DNA of 64,000 nucleotides, from contig JAKBHH010000006.1 of NCBI GenBank assembly GCA_021836865.1, forward strand, positions 1 to 64,000, in the 5' to 3' direction. The stretch is from Acidobacteriota bacterium (GTDB lineage Bacteria; Acidobacteriota; Terriglobia; Terriglobales; Acidobacteriaceae). A program made the position numbers and the translations under genes. The notes beneath the pieces were generated by a model. It had not been told where the DNA came from and ran no database searches. It saw only the letters and a program-made list of their open reading frames with translations. Shown piece by piece: positions 42,524 to 51,605 of the stretch (the stretch's first letter is position 1; each line of letters opens with the position of its first letter).

Positions 42524-42685
42524 GTGTGCTCGGAGTCGGTCAGCCCCGCGTCGTCTCCCTCTTAGCGAGATGCAGGGTGAACGAATGCACGCTGCTGCAC
42601 GGAGCAGCGAATGGAGAGGATGAAGCACACAAATGCGCCGTCGGAGCGATCTCGACTGCGTCTTTCTTCGATCGGGTCTAGGTGA

Positions 42686-43885
42686 ATGAAGCTACGCGTT
42701 GTTATCGTCGGCGGTGGCATTGTGGGGCTAGCGACTGCTCACCAATTGCTTTGTCGATTCCCATCTCTTCAAGTACTTGTTCTGGAAAAGGACAAGCAGG
42801 CGGGATCACAACAGACTGGGCATAACAGCGGCGTGCTGCATAGCGGTCTGTACTATAGTCCGGGATCCTTGAAGGCGCGCCTTTCCGTTGAAGGAATACG
42901 GCGCATGACGGCGTTCTGCGATCTGCACCATGTTCCCTACAGAATCTGCGGCAAAATTGTGCTGGCCACGGACAAGGAGGAGATGCCTCGTCTTCACGCC
43001 CTGTATCAGAGGGGATTGGCCAATGGGTTGACCGATCTGCAAATGCTTGGCCCTGAGGAGATCCGGGAGCGTGAGCCTCATGCCGCTGGCGTCGCCGCCG
43101 TATATGTCCCGCAGGAAGGGATTGTCGACTTTCATAAAGTCGCGCAAGCCCTGGTGCAGGAGATCACGCTGCGAGGAGGCGTTGTCAGGTGCTCATCCAG
43201 AGTGGAACGCCTTAAGCAATCTGTCCGGTGGCAAATCATCTCTGAGACGGGCGAGGACGAAGCGGATTTCCTGATCAATTGCGCCGGACTCCACAGTGAT
43301 CGCGTAAGCAGGCTTGCCGGCAACCACGATCGCACGCAAATTGTCCCGTTCCGCGGGGAATACTACCGGCTGCGACCAGAGCGCGATTACCTCGTACGGA
43401 ATCTGATTTATCCGGTGCCTGACCCGAAGTTCCCTTTCCTCGGTGTGCATTTCACGCGTCAGATTGACGGTTGTGTGGAAGCCGGCCCCAATGCGGTCCT
43501 TGCATTTGCGCGGGAGGGCTATCGCTACGCAGATATCAACTTGAAAGATTTGATCGAGTCCCTGACCTACGGCGGCTTTTGGCGATTTCTGCTGCGGTAT
43601 CCTTCAATCTGCTGGGACGAATTCTATCGATCCTGCCGCAAAGAACTTTTCTGCCATTCGCTCCAGCGGCTTGTCCCGGAGATTCAGGTGGATGATCTGG
43701 GACCTGGCGGAGCGGGCGTCCGCGCGCAGGCGCTTTCGCCATCCGGCGAGCTGCTGCAGGATTTCTATTTCATACGGCAACCCCATGCCCTGCACGTGGT
43801 CAATGCGCCAAGTCCAGCAGCAACAGCATCTCTCGCCATCGCCGACGAAATTATCGATCGGATGAAGGATGCATTCAACCCGTAG
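42686..43885 (+). CDS. lhgO: L-2-hydroxyglutarate oxidase-like FAD enzyme (LhgO family)
   Basis: 399 residues of a DAO/LhgO-type flavoprotein. VVIVGGGIVGLATAHQLL is the FAD-binding GxGxxG motif. QQTGHNSGVLHSGLYYSPGSLKARL is the highly typical LhgO block with the HSGLYY sequence. GIVDFHKVAQAL, INCAGLHSDRVSRLAG and LGVHFTRQIDG complete the family pattern. It oxidises L-2-hydroxyglutarate to 2-oxoglutarate, passing electrons to the quinone pool. A role in glycan synthesis is not obvious, so it may be an accidental neighbour or work on a different hydroxy acid. It lies at the end of the + strand block, followed by the convergent lipoprotein gene. Confidence 0.85.
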   Translation: MKLRVVIVGGGIVGLATAHQLLCRFPSLQVLVLEKDKQAGSQQTGHNSGVLHSGLYYSPGSLKARLSVEGIRRMTAFCDLHHVPYRICGKIVLATDKEEMPRLHALYQRGLANGLTDLQMLGPEEIREREPHAAGVAAVYVPQEGIVDFHKVAQALVQEITLRGGVVRCSSRVERLKQSVRWQIISETGEDEADFLINCAGLHSDRVSRLAGNHDRTQIVPFRGEYYRLRPERDYLVRNLIYPVPDPKFPFLGVHFTRQIDGCVEAGPNAVLAFAREGYRYADINLKDLIESLTYGGFWRFLLRYPSICWDEFYRSCRKELFCHSLQRLVPEIQVDDLGPGGAGVRAQALSPSGELLQDFYFIRQPHALHVVNAPSPAATASLAIADEIIDRMKDAFNP

Positions 43886-43902
43886 AGCTCTTCGCTCAAC
43901 TA

Positions 43903-43944
43903 GAAGCGATCCCAAGGCGCAGGCAGGCGGAAGTTGATCGCTTC
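43903..43944. terminator. Possible bidirectional terminator hairpin
   Basis: GAAGCGATC (43903-43911) and GATCGCTTC (43936-43944) form a perfect 9-bp inverted repeat with a 24-nt loop, between the convergent lhgO-like and ASH-lipoprotein genes. No T run follows, so it is a candidate rather than a textbook intrinsic terminator. Confidence 0.3.
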
Positions 43945-43983
43945 ATTCTGCTTGCACCGGAAGGGAATTGCGCGCCTTGATTG

Positions 43984-45681
43984 CTAAGGTATTGTGGCGG
44001 TGGTTGTATTCGAGGGTCCACTTTCAACACCCAGAGTGTCCACTGACTTCACAATATAGTCGTAGGAGTTACCGCCCTGCACCGTTGTATCTGAATAGGT
44101 CGTCAGTGAAATATCCACCGTTGTGAGGAACTGATATGCATTCGCTCCTGCGATAGAGCGATACACATGATACCCAGACAGAGGATCCGGCGACGCCACC
44201 GGCGCATACCAGGCAAGGTCAACAAGATGTTGTGTGCCTGTGCCGCTCAGGTTAACAATCAGCGTCGGATTTGCCGACGAATTACTGGTGATTGTCAGCT
44301 GTCCGGTTGCGGCTCCTGCTACCGTCGGGCTGAATTGAAGATTGACTTGTAAGTTTTGCCCTGGGTTGAGCGTGACAGGCGCAGTAAGTCCGCTCTGGGT
44401 GAAGCCTGTTCCTCCCAGCGTGGCCGCACTGATGGTGACTGGGGTAGACCCTGTGGAAGATAAAACTACAGTTTGGGTCGACGAACTGTTGACCGCAACG
44501 CTACCGAAAGCGACAGTGCTTGCATTGATACTCAGATTGGGAGACGCAGTTGACGTTGTGCCTGTACCGCTCAAACCAACAACCACCGTAGCATTGGTTG
44601 AAGAGTTGCTTGCAACGGAAAGCTGTCCGCTAGCCTGACCTGCCGTTGTTGGGCTGAACTGCAGACTAAGGGTCAGGGTTTGACCGGGATTCAGAGTGGC
44701 GGGAAAGCTTGAAGTGCTGAGCGAAAATCCAGTCCCAGTTAGAGTGGCGGAGTTGATCGTCAACGGCGCGGAACCCCCGGAAACCAGCGTGACATACTGC
44801 GTCGAAGACGCATTCACTCCAACACTGCCGAAGGCCACGCTCGCCGGATTGATGGTGAGCACGGGTAGATCTACTGCCGGCACGCCGGCTCCCGATAGAT
44901 TGACCTGGGCCGTTGGGCTTACAGATGAGTTGCTCGTGATGCTCAGTTGTCCCGTGCTGGACCCCAGCGTCGTCGGGCTAAATTGCAGTTGAAGGGTGAG
45001 CGTCTGTCCAGGATTCAGAGTCGCAGGCAGACTTGCGGATGTGAGCGCGAAGCCGTTGCCGGCCACCGTTGCCGTGTTTACTGTTACAGGCGCACCGCCG
45101 GAAGAGGTCAATGTGACGGACTGAGTGGAAGTGTAGTTCAGGCCAATATTTCCAAATGAAACACTGGAGGGGCCGATGCTGAGTATAGGCGTCGGTGCCG
45201 TGACCGTGGACGTACCTGCCCCACTCAGGCCCACGACCGCCTGGGGACTCGTTGCGGCGTTGCTCCTCACGGTGAGATCTCCGGTAACCTGCCCCGTTGC
45301 CGTGGGGTCAAATTGAACAGCCAGATTCAGGCTGCTGCCTGCCGCCAGAGTGATTGGAAGACTGCCTTCCCCTGTCACAGAAAACGGTTGCCCTGAAATG
45401 CTGACCTGGTAGATGGTGACCGCGGTGGTTCCGTTATTGACCACGGCAGCCTGCAGCGTGGAGATATGGCCGACCGTAACAGAGCCGAATGCAAGGCTGC
45501 TTGGGAGTGTCAGGGAAGCTCCGGGGACGCTTTTGGTCGCATAGTATCCGCAACCGGAAAGTCCGAAGCTGAAAATCAGAAAAACGGCGAAACCGATGGG
45601 TACTTTGCGCTGAGCGATTGCCGGAATGACGCTCTTAATTTGACGAAGAATTGAGCGGAACGCGACGCCCTGCAGGCGCAT
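43984..45681 (-). CDS. Lipoprotein with four choice-of-anchor-D (ASH-like) repeats and a fibronectin-like end
   Basis: About 565 residues. The N-terminus has a hydrophobic stretch and lipobox-like FGLSGC, so it should be lipidated and exported. Then come about four repeats of 100-110 residues, each with S-V/L-A/S-F-G-S/N-V/I, SSTQ-V-T/V-L, PATLNPGQ-T/N-L and LQFSPT followed by GQL-T/S-I/V-x-SNSS. The last 100 residues (LAWYAPVASPDPLSGYHVYRS, then SYDYIVKSVDT) resemble a fibronectin type III domain. Such architectures are a common feature of acidobacterial secreted proteins and suggest an adhesion or structural role on the surface. Start ATG 45681, with AGGA upstream, is preferred over 45750. 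Repeats at the DNA level are visible and could recombine. Confidence 0.7.
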   Translation of the reverse strand: MRLQGVAFRSILRQIKSVIPAIAQRKVPIGFAVFLIFSFGLSGCGYYATKSVPGASLTLPSSLAFGSVTVGHISTLQAAVVNNGTTAVTIYQVSISGQPFSVTGEGSLPITLAAGSSLNLAVQFDPTATGQVTGDLTVRSNAATSPQAVVGLSGAGTSTVTAPTPILSIGPSSVSFGNIGLNYTSTQSVTLTSSGGAPVTVNTATVAGNGFALTSASLPATLNPGQTLTLQLQFSPTTLGSSTGQLSITSNSSVSPTAQVNLSGAGVPAVDLPVLTINPASVAFGSVGVNASSTQYVTLVSGGSAPLTINSATLTGTGFSLSTSSFPATLNPGQTLTLSLQFSPTTAGQASGQLSVASNSSTNATVVVGLSGTGTTSTASPNLSINASTVAFGSVAVNSSSTQTVVLSSTGSTPVTISAATLGGTGFTQSGLTAPVTLNPGQNLQVNLQFSPTVAGAATGQLTITSNSSANPTLIVNLSGTGTQHLVDLAWYAPVASPDPLSGYHVYRSIAGANAYQFLTTVDISLTTYSDTTVQGGNSYDYIVKSVDTLGVESGPSNTTTATIP

Positions 45682-46882
45682 GGACGTTCCTGTTCGGGTC
45701 TCTGGGCACGGGCTAATCAGAGCTATGGGTTCCTTGATTGATCCAACCACTAAAATCTCTCACCTAATAGGTCGTAAACAGTTCAGGTTTTGCAGGCATT
45801 CAAATCACTCCAACTGGCTGGTAGTCCGCCCCTTATCCTGCCGAATTCTGGTACAAATCTAGGCCGTCGCAGAAGTCCCGTTCGATTGCGGAAAAGGCTG
45901 TCGATTCACCTTCCCCGCAATCCAGAGTCAATTGCATCCCGCGGCTGGGAGGTGTGAATCGACGCAAACGTACCTTGGGACTTTGACGAGAGGCGGATGA
46001 TGGGAACCAGTTGCGAGTCAGTGTCTTTCACCCCCAAAGGTCCTTCCTTTGCAGGTACACGTCACACATCTTCCCTACATCTTCAAGGATTCGCAAGAAT
46101 ACAGTAAATCCCCCGGCCGGGTTGCAGGTTCATCATCCCGGTCTTGGCTACTGGTGTCAAGCATCAGCCACTTGCCTAGTTCGGTACATCTTTCTTTGCA
46201 ATTCCACTGCCAAAGCGGTGCTCTTAGCGAGGTCTGCAAATTACTGAAATAATTCGCCGCCCTTGCAAGGCTCCGGCCCGTCAGGAAAACGTTCTCAGTC
46301 ACTCGCTCCGCGGGCTGTGTAATTTTTGCACGAAGGTGTATTTTATTCCCTTCTGATGCCTCAGAATCTCATTGGTCCGTGAGTTGATATTCAAGCGGCC
46401 AGGCGCGCACAGAGGGCACGGACACTCGCTTCCGTCCTGTTTCCCCGGGCGGCCGCAACTATGCCTTTGTCCAGCCATACGGCTCGTGGTGAGCGAATGG
46501 CAAAGGCAGGTGGCCGATTCATTCCTGCGGCCGAGGCAGGGGCGGACTGGGTGACACTCAGGTCCATCCCGGTCAGGCACGGCCGATACGACATTGGCGA
46601 TGTCTTGGCGGGTGCCAAGAGCACCTTACAATTAGGTTTGTCAGTCACAAAGATCCAATCGCCGGGATGCCGGCGGACCCCGGCACAGTCCTGCTCGTCC
46701 ACGCTGACGGAACTCATGCCGGACAGGTCGCCTTCCAGCCTCGCATTTCAGGCAGAAGAACGCAGGTTATCTCGGAATGATCCCGAATTATCGAGGCCGC
46801 GGTCGATCAAGAGGAACAATTCAACCATCGCCGCACGGGCGTTGCAGGCGCAACAGGTGGCCAATGCAGAGGTGTTGTGTTA
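45682..46882. other. 1.2-kb region without a convincing gene
   Basis: This lies between the lipoprotein start (-) and rfbD (+). Six-frame ORFs of up to 140 residues (46461-46883 +, 46391-46717 -) have no recognisable motif, no good ribosome binding site and no protein-like composition. Promoters for the two divergent genes should lie here. No tRNA, CRISPR or riboswitch pattern was seen by eye. Confidence 0.4.
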
Positions 46883-47779
46883 ATGGATAAACCTCGGATT
46901 CTGATTCTCGGTGCAACGGGCCAGCTTGGACACGAGTTACAAAGGAGCTTCGCTGGCGCGGGAGAACAGATTGCCTGTGGTCGCGATACCGTCGATCTTG
47001 CCAACACGAGGCAGATTCAGGAGGTTGTCCGCAAGGCCGCGCCCGATGTCATTCTCAACGCCGCTGCTTACACTGCCGTCGATCGCGCGGAATCCGAACC
47101 GGAGCTTGCCGCGGCCATTAACGCAGTTGCGCCGGGCGTCCTGGCAGCAGAGGCGCAGCGCGCCGGCGCCTTGCTCGTCCACTATTCCACGGACTATGTC
47201 TTCGATGGATCAAAGACAACGCCGTGGAGCGAGACGGATACCACCCATCCGCTGAACATCTACGGGCAGACCAAACTTGCGGGCGAGCAGGCGATCCAGC
47301 AAGTGGGCGGAAAGTTTCTCATCTTCAGAACCAGTTGGGTCTACGGCCCGCACGGTCGCAATTTTCTTTTGACCATGCTGCGCCTCGGACGCGAGCGCAA
47401 GCAGATCAAAGTTGTCGATGATCAATACGGTGCCCCGACCAGCTCCATGGAACTGGCGGATGCAACCCGTTCTGTCGTCGGGCAGATTCTTGCAGGCCGG
47501 TTCGAATCGACTTCACAATGGGCTGGCCTCTATCACATGACCTGCTCCGGATCGACCTCGTGGTGCGGCTTCGCGCGGGAAATCTTCCTTCAAGCCGGGC
47601 AAATGCTTGAGGGCCACACTCCGGAGGTTTTGCCTATCTCTTCCGCGGAGTTTCCAACTCCGGCCAGGCGGCCCGCGCACTCAGTTCTCTCGGGCGAAAA
47701 GCTGATGAGCACATTTGGGGTCAGGCTTGCCGGTTGGCAGGCTGCGCTCCGGCAGGTTGTCACGCAACTCTCGGCGTAG
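46883..47779 (+). CDS. rfbD: dTDP-4-dehydrorhamnose reductase
   Basis: 298 residues. ILILGATGQLGHELQRSFAG gives the nucleotide-binding loop. Next are VILNAAAYTAVDRAESEPELA, the typical RmlD block, and STDYVFDGSKTTPWSETDTTHPLNIYGQTKLAGE, with the catalytic Tyr and Lys in YGQTK. RTSWVYGPHGRNF is the usual substrate-binding part. It catalyses the last step of dTDP-L-rhamnose synthesis. No rfbA, rfbB or rfbC is in the window, so the rest of the pathway must be elsewhere. ATG 46883 has a GAGG site; the track start GTG 46877 is two codons earlier. It ends only 9 nt from the convergent yceH stop. Confidence 0.92.
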   Translation: MDKPRILILGATGQLGHELQRSFAGAGEQIACGRDTVDLANTRQIQEVVRKAAPDVILNAAAYTAVDRAESEPELAAAINAVAPGVLAAEAQRAGALLVHYSTDYVFDGSKTTPWSETDTTHPLNIYGQTKLAGEQAIQQVGGKFLIFRTSWVYGPHGRNFLLTMLRLGRERKQIKVVDDQYGAPTSSMELADATRSVVGQILAGRFESTSQWAGLYHMTCSGSTSWCGFAREIFLQAGQMLEGHTPEVLPISSAEFPTPARRPAHSVLSGEKLMSTFGVRLAGWQAALRQVVTQLSA

Positions 47780-47788
47780 TGCGGCCTT

Positions 47789-48442
47789 TCAGCCAAACAG
47801 CGCATGGACCTTGTCGCGCAGGGAGTCCAACTCTCTCCGCAGTTCCGCAACCGCATCCTCCAGTTGCGTGATCCGCTCGGTCTGGTTTGGGTTTGTCTCC
47901 ACCGGCGCCGGCTCCGGGCCGGTCCAGGCGTCCGCCGCGCCTGAAAGCAGATGAGCGTAGCGGGATTCCTTCGTCCCCGGTTGCCGGGGCAGCACGGCAA
48001 CCAGCGCAGGCTCGCGTTCCATCAGCTTCTGCAGCCCGGCCAGCACGTCGCCAATCTCATCAAAGCGGTGCAACCGCTCGGTCCTGCCGCGCAGCTCGCC
48101 CGGCGTCTGCGGCCCGCGCAACAGCAGCACACACGCCAGCGCCGTCTCCGCGCGGGTGAAGTTGAAGGCCTCGCCCAGGCGATGCTCATACTTGGTTACG
48201 CGCCCGTCAGCCCCACGCGCCGGACCGGCCAGCCGCATCGCTTCCAGCCCGTGCAGCGCCTGGCGCACGTCCTCGTCGTCCAGGTCCATGATCGGGTCGC
48301 GGTTGGAGCGCTGATTGCAGGCGTTAACCAGCGCGTTCAGCGAAAGCGGATAGTAATCCGGCGTGGTGATCTCTTTCTCCACCAGCGCGCCCAGCACGCG
48401 GGCCTCAGCAGCGGTCAGGACAATGGGCTCAGTCGACGGCAT
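47789..48442 (-). CDS. yceH: YceH family protein (DUF480, winged helix)
   Basis: 217 residues. IVLTAAEARVLGALVEKEITTPDYYPLSLNALVNACNQ is the conserved YceH beginning, containing a winged-helix unit. RTERLHRFDEIGDVL and ESRYAHLLSG, as in Escherichia coli YceH, follow. The end is a charged coiled coil (RITQLEDAVAELRRELDSLRDKV) that likely allows oligomerisation. The function is not established. ATG 48442 (MPSTEPIVL) is preferred to the track start 48478, whose extra residues are not conserved. It lies 52 nt after the RND pump gene on the same strand, so they might be co-transcribed. Confidence 0.88.
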   Translation of the reverse strand: MPSTEPIVLTAAEARVLGALVEKEITTPDYYPLSLNALVNACNQRSNRDPIMDLDDEDVRQALHGLEAMRLAGPARGADGRVTKYEHRLGEAFNFTRAETALACVLLLRGPQTPGELRGRTERLHRFDEIGDVLAGLQKLMEREPALVAVLPRQPGTKESRYAHLLSGAADAWTGPEPAPVETNPNQTERITQLEDAVAELRRELDSLRDKVHALFG

Positions 48443-48494
48443 ACCTCTATTCTGCAATTCGCGTGCGCGGCAGCCCATGCGCGCAGGGTCATCC

Positions 48495-51400
48495 TCAGGC
48501 CTCGCTCTCTTCCTGCTCTGCGCGATTGCGCGTAAGCAGGAAGTAGACCACCGGCGTCACCACCAGGCTCAGCACCATGGAAATCGTCAGCCCGCCAATC
48601 ACGGCGATGGCCAGCGGCTGCAGCATCTGCGAGCCTGCGCCCAGTGCAAAGGCCAGCGGCAACATGCCGCAGACCGCGGCGATGGCCGTCATCACGATGG
48701 GGCGCAGACGGCGCTGCGCGGCATGGATCATCGCGTCGGCGGCCGAGGCGCCCGCGGCACGGAACTTCTCATCCGCGTCCAGCAGCAGGATTCCGTTCTT
48801 GGCCACGATGCCGATGACCATGATGAGACCCATGAACGAAGCGACGTTGAAGGTTGTACCCGTCACGAGCAGCGCCAGAATCACGCCGGAGATCGAAAGC
48901 ACCGATGAAGTCAGAATGGCAATGGGCGCGGGGAAGTTGCGGAACTCCGTCAGCAGCACGCCAAAGACCAGCGCCAGCGCCAGCAGCAGCACCTGCAGCA
49001 GATCGCGGAAGGACTTCTGCTGCTCCTCGTACGTCCCGCCGTATTCGACCCGTACCGAGGGAGGCAGATGCAGACCGTCCACGGTCTGACGCACCCTGGC
49101 CATGCCTGTGCCAAGGTCCGAGCCCTCAAGCCTTCCGGTCACAATCACAAGCCTCTGCAGGTTTTCGCGTCGGACCTCGTTCTGCGGCGGCAGTTGCTGA
49201 ATCGTCGCCAGAGAGCCCAGGGTTGCCGTGTGACCTGAACTGCTGTTGAAGACCGTATTCTCGATCGCATCCAGTGAGGCGCGATGCTCGTCGCTCAGCC
49301 GCACGCGAATGGTGTAGGGCCGCTCGCTCGCAATCAGTGGATCGGCGGTTGGGAGGCCGTCGAGAATCGAAGTCGCGTCCTCCGAGACCTCCGCCGGCGT
49401 AAAGCCCATGCGCGCCGCGACGACGGGATCGACCTGGAAGTTCGTCGCAGGCCCGCTGATCGTGTTCTCGATTCCGTTTTGTACATCCACCACGCCGGGA
49501 ATCTTGCCAATCGCGTCCCCCACGCGCGGCCCGAGCTGCGACAGTGTTGCTTCGTCGTTCGAGAAGATCTTGATCTGGATCGGCTCGGGCGCATTGGAGA
49601 GGTCGCCGATCATGTCCTGCAGCACCTGCGTGAACTCGACGTCGAGTTCGGGTTCCGTAGCGCGAATCTGTGCGCGCACACCCGCGATCACATCGTCGAT
49701 GCCCCGGCTTCGCTTGGACTTGAGCTTTACTGTAAAGTCACCGGTGTTGGCCTCCGTCACTGCCGCCAGGCCCATCTGCAAACCGGTACGCCGCGAGGTG
49801 ATCTCCACTTCGGGGGTCGCGCGCAGAATGCGCTCCACGTGCTCCAGGACGCGATTAGTTTCAGAGAGCGAACTGCCCGCCGGCATGATGTAGTCGAGGA
49901 TGAATCCACCCTCGTCCATCTCCGGCAGCAGATCAGAGCCGAGCGCCTGATAACCCGCCCAGGTGCCAATCACCAGCAGCACGCACGCGCCGGCCAACCA
50001 CACCGGCTTGGCCAGCGACCAGTCCAGCACGCGGCGATGCACGTGCAGCACGCGGGCCATAAGCCGGCCCGCCGCGTGATCCTTGGCGCCGTCGTGCCCG
50101 CGATGCTGCCGCAGCAGCACCAGGCTCAGCCCCGGCGTCCACGTCAGCGCCAGCATCAGCGACGTGAGCAGCGAAGCGGCCATGGTAATGGCCAGTGCGC
50201 GAAAAAAGCTGCCGGTCACGCCGGTCACCGCAATCAGCGGCAGAAACACAACCACCGGCGTAACGGTCGAGCCAATCAGCGGCGTCGTGATCTCATGCAG
50301 CGCCTTGCGCACCGCCTCCGCGCGGCTTTCGCCGGCGTCGCGATGCATGACGATGTTTTCCACCACCACAATCGCATCGTCAATCACCAGCCCGATTGCC
50401 GCCGCCAGACCGCCCAGCGTCATCAGGTTGAAGCTCTGCCCTATGGCCCAAAGCACCACCACCGTCACCGCAATGGTTACGGGAATCACCAGGCCGGCCA
50501 CGAGCGATGAGCTCCAGTCGCGCAGGAAGAGAAACAGAATGATGCAGGCCAGCACCAGCCCGATGAAGATCGCGTCGCGCACGCTGGAGATGCTGTCGCG
50601 TACCAGTTGCGACTGATCGTAGAACGGTTCCAGCCGCACGCCCGGCGGAAGCTTGCGGCGCAACTGGGTTACTTCGGTGGAGACTGCGTCCGCCACGGCA
50701 ACCGTGTTGCTCGAGGGCTGCCGCGCAATGGTCAGCAGCACCGCCTGCTTGCCGTTGGCGGTCACCGTTGTGTAGACCGGCATGGTGGCTTTATCCACCG
50801 TGGCCACATCGGCCACGCGCACCGGAGCACCCGTCGCCGTCGTCTTCACCACCAGTTGCCGCAACTGATCGGCGTCATGCACCTGCGCACCCACCAGCCC
50901 CAGAATCAACTGGTGGTTGGCCTCGTAGAGGCCCGGTGACTCCACGATATTCGAAGCCTGAATTGCGTTGACCAGGTCGCTAATTGTTACGCCATCGGCC
51001 GCGAGAAGCGCGAGGTTCGGCGCCACGTGGAACTCCGGCACCTGTCCTCCCTGCACCAGCACGGTGCTCACCCCGGCCACGCGATTCAGTGGCGGCTTCA
51101 GGTCATAGGTGGCAATCTCCCACAGCTCGGTCTGCGGCACGGTCTCCGACGAAAGGCTGTATCCGAGAATAGGAAATGTGGCAAAGGTAAGCCGGTTGGT
51201 TGTGATGCGCACCGTCGGCGGCAGCGATTGTTCGACCTTGCTCAACGCCGCATCCACCAGTTGCAGCGACAAGATCATGTCCTGGTTCCAGTCGAAGAAG
51301 AGGCTCACTTCGGCTGAGCCGCGGCTGGTCGTCGAGCGCACAATCCGCAGTCCGGGCACGGCGTTCACCGCGTCTTCTATGGGCCGGGTGATGGTCACTT

Positions 51401-51605
51401 CCATCTGCTCCACCGGCATCACCCCGTTGTCAATGCCGATGACGACCCGCGGAAAATTGGTCTCAGGAAAGACGGAGATCGGCACCCGCGTGGCCAGAAA
51501 AATACCGGCCAGCGTCAGCACCGTGGCAAAGAAAAAGATGGTGCGCGTGGAGCGGGACAGCCAGAACGGCTTGTGTGGCTCTGCCTCCGGGGTGGGCTTC
51601 GACAT
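48495..51605 (-). CDS. RND efflux pump inner membrane subunit (HAE/HME-like)
   Basis: 1036 residues, the normal length. The first helix (TIFFFATVLTLAGIFLATRVPISVFP) and the conserved GLVIDDAIVVVENI in helix 4 (about residue 400) carry the two Asp residues for proton relay. The FxxGxxxP-type Porter loops and the second set of helices (FGVLLTEFRNFPAPIAILTSS) complete the protein. Substrates of RND pumps are exported through the TolC-type channel with proton import. The central DDA motif fits drug (HAE) more than heavy-metal (CzcA) pumps; the actual substrate is unknown. Its ATG overlaps the adaptor stop by 1 nt. It is the last gene of a tolC-adaptor-pump operon read on the - strand. Confidence 0.9.
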   Translation of the reverse strand: MSKPTPEAEPHKPFWLSRSTRTIFFFATVLTLAGIFLATRVPISVFPETNFPRVVIGIDNGVMPVEQMEVTITRPIEDAVNAVPGLRIVRSTTSRGSAEVSLFFDWNQDMILSLQLVDAALSKVEQSLPPTVRITTNRLTFATFPILGYSLSSETVPQTELWEIATYDLKPPLNRVAGVSTVLVQGGQVPEFHVAPNLALLAADGVTISDLVNAIQASNIVESPGLYEANHQLILGLVGAQVHDADQLRQLVVKTTATGAPVRVADVATVDKATMPVYTTVTANGKQAVLLTIARQPSSNTVAVADAVSTEVTQLRRKLPPGVRLEPFYDQSQLVRDSISSVRDAIFIGLVLACIILFLFLRDWSSSLVAGLVIPVTIAVTVVVLWAIGQSFNLMTLGGLAAAIGLVIDDAIVVVENIVMHRDAGESRAEAVRKALHEITTPLIGSTVTPVVVFLPLIAVTGVTGSFFRALAITMAASLLTSLMLALTWTPGLSLVLLRQHRGHDGAKDHAAGRLMARVLHVHRRVLDWSLAKPVWLAGACVLLVIGTWAGYQALGSDLLPEMDEGGFILDYIMPAGSSLSETNRVLEHVERILRATPEVEITSRRTGLQMGLAAVTEANTGDFTVKLKSKRSRGIDDVIAGVRAQIRATEPELDVEFTQVLQDMIGDLSNAPEPIQIKIFSNDEATLSQLGPRVGDAIGKIPGVVDVQNGIENTISGPATNFQVDPVVAARMGFTPAEVSEDATSILDGLPTADPLIASERPYTIRVRLSDEHRASLDAIENTVFNSSSGHTATLGSLATIQQLPPQNEVRRENLQRLVIVTGRLEGSDLGTGMARVRQTVDGLHLPPSVRVEYGGTYEEQQKSFRDLLQVLLLALALVFGVLLTEFRNFPAPIAILTSSVLSISGVILALLVTGTTFNVASFMGLIMVIGIVAKNGILLLDADEKFRAAGASAADAMIHAAQRRLRPIVMTAIAAVCGMLPLAFALGAGSQMLQPLAIAVIGGLTISMVLSLVVTPVVYFLLTRNRAEQEESEA

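Noticed and set aside
43984-45681. CRISPR-like periodicity in the lipoprotein gene
   Set aside because: The regular spacing (about 310-330 nt) comes from repeated protein domains in one reading frame, not from short direct repeats with spacers.
46461-46883. 140-residue + strand ORF before rfbD
   Set aside because: No motif, poor start, arginine and serine rich; I looked for rfbC-like or transposase patterns and found none.
49284-50510. 408-residue + strand ORF
   Set aside because: It is antisense to the RND pump gene, is rich in His, Arg and Gln, and has no motif; a shadow of GC-rich coding.
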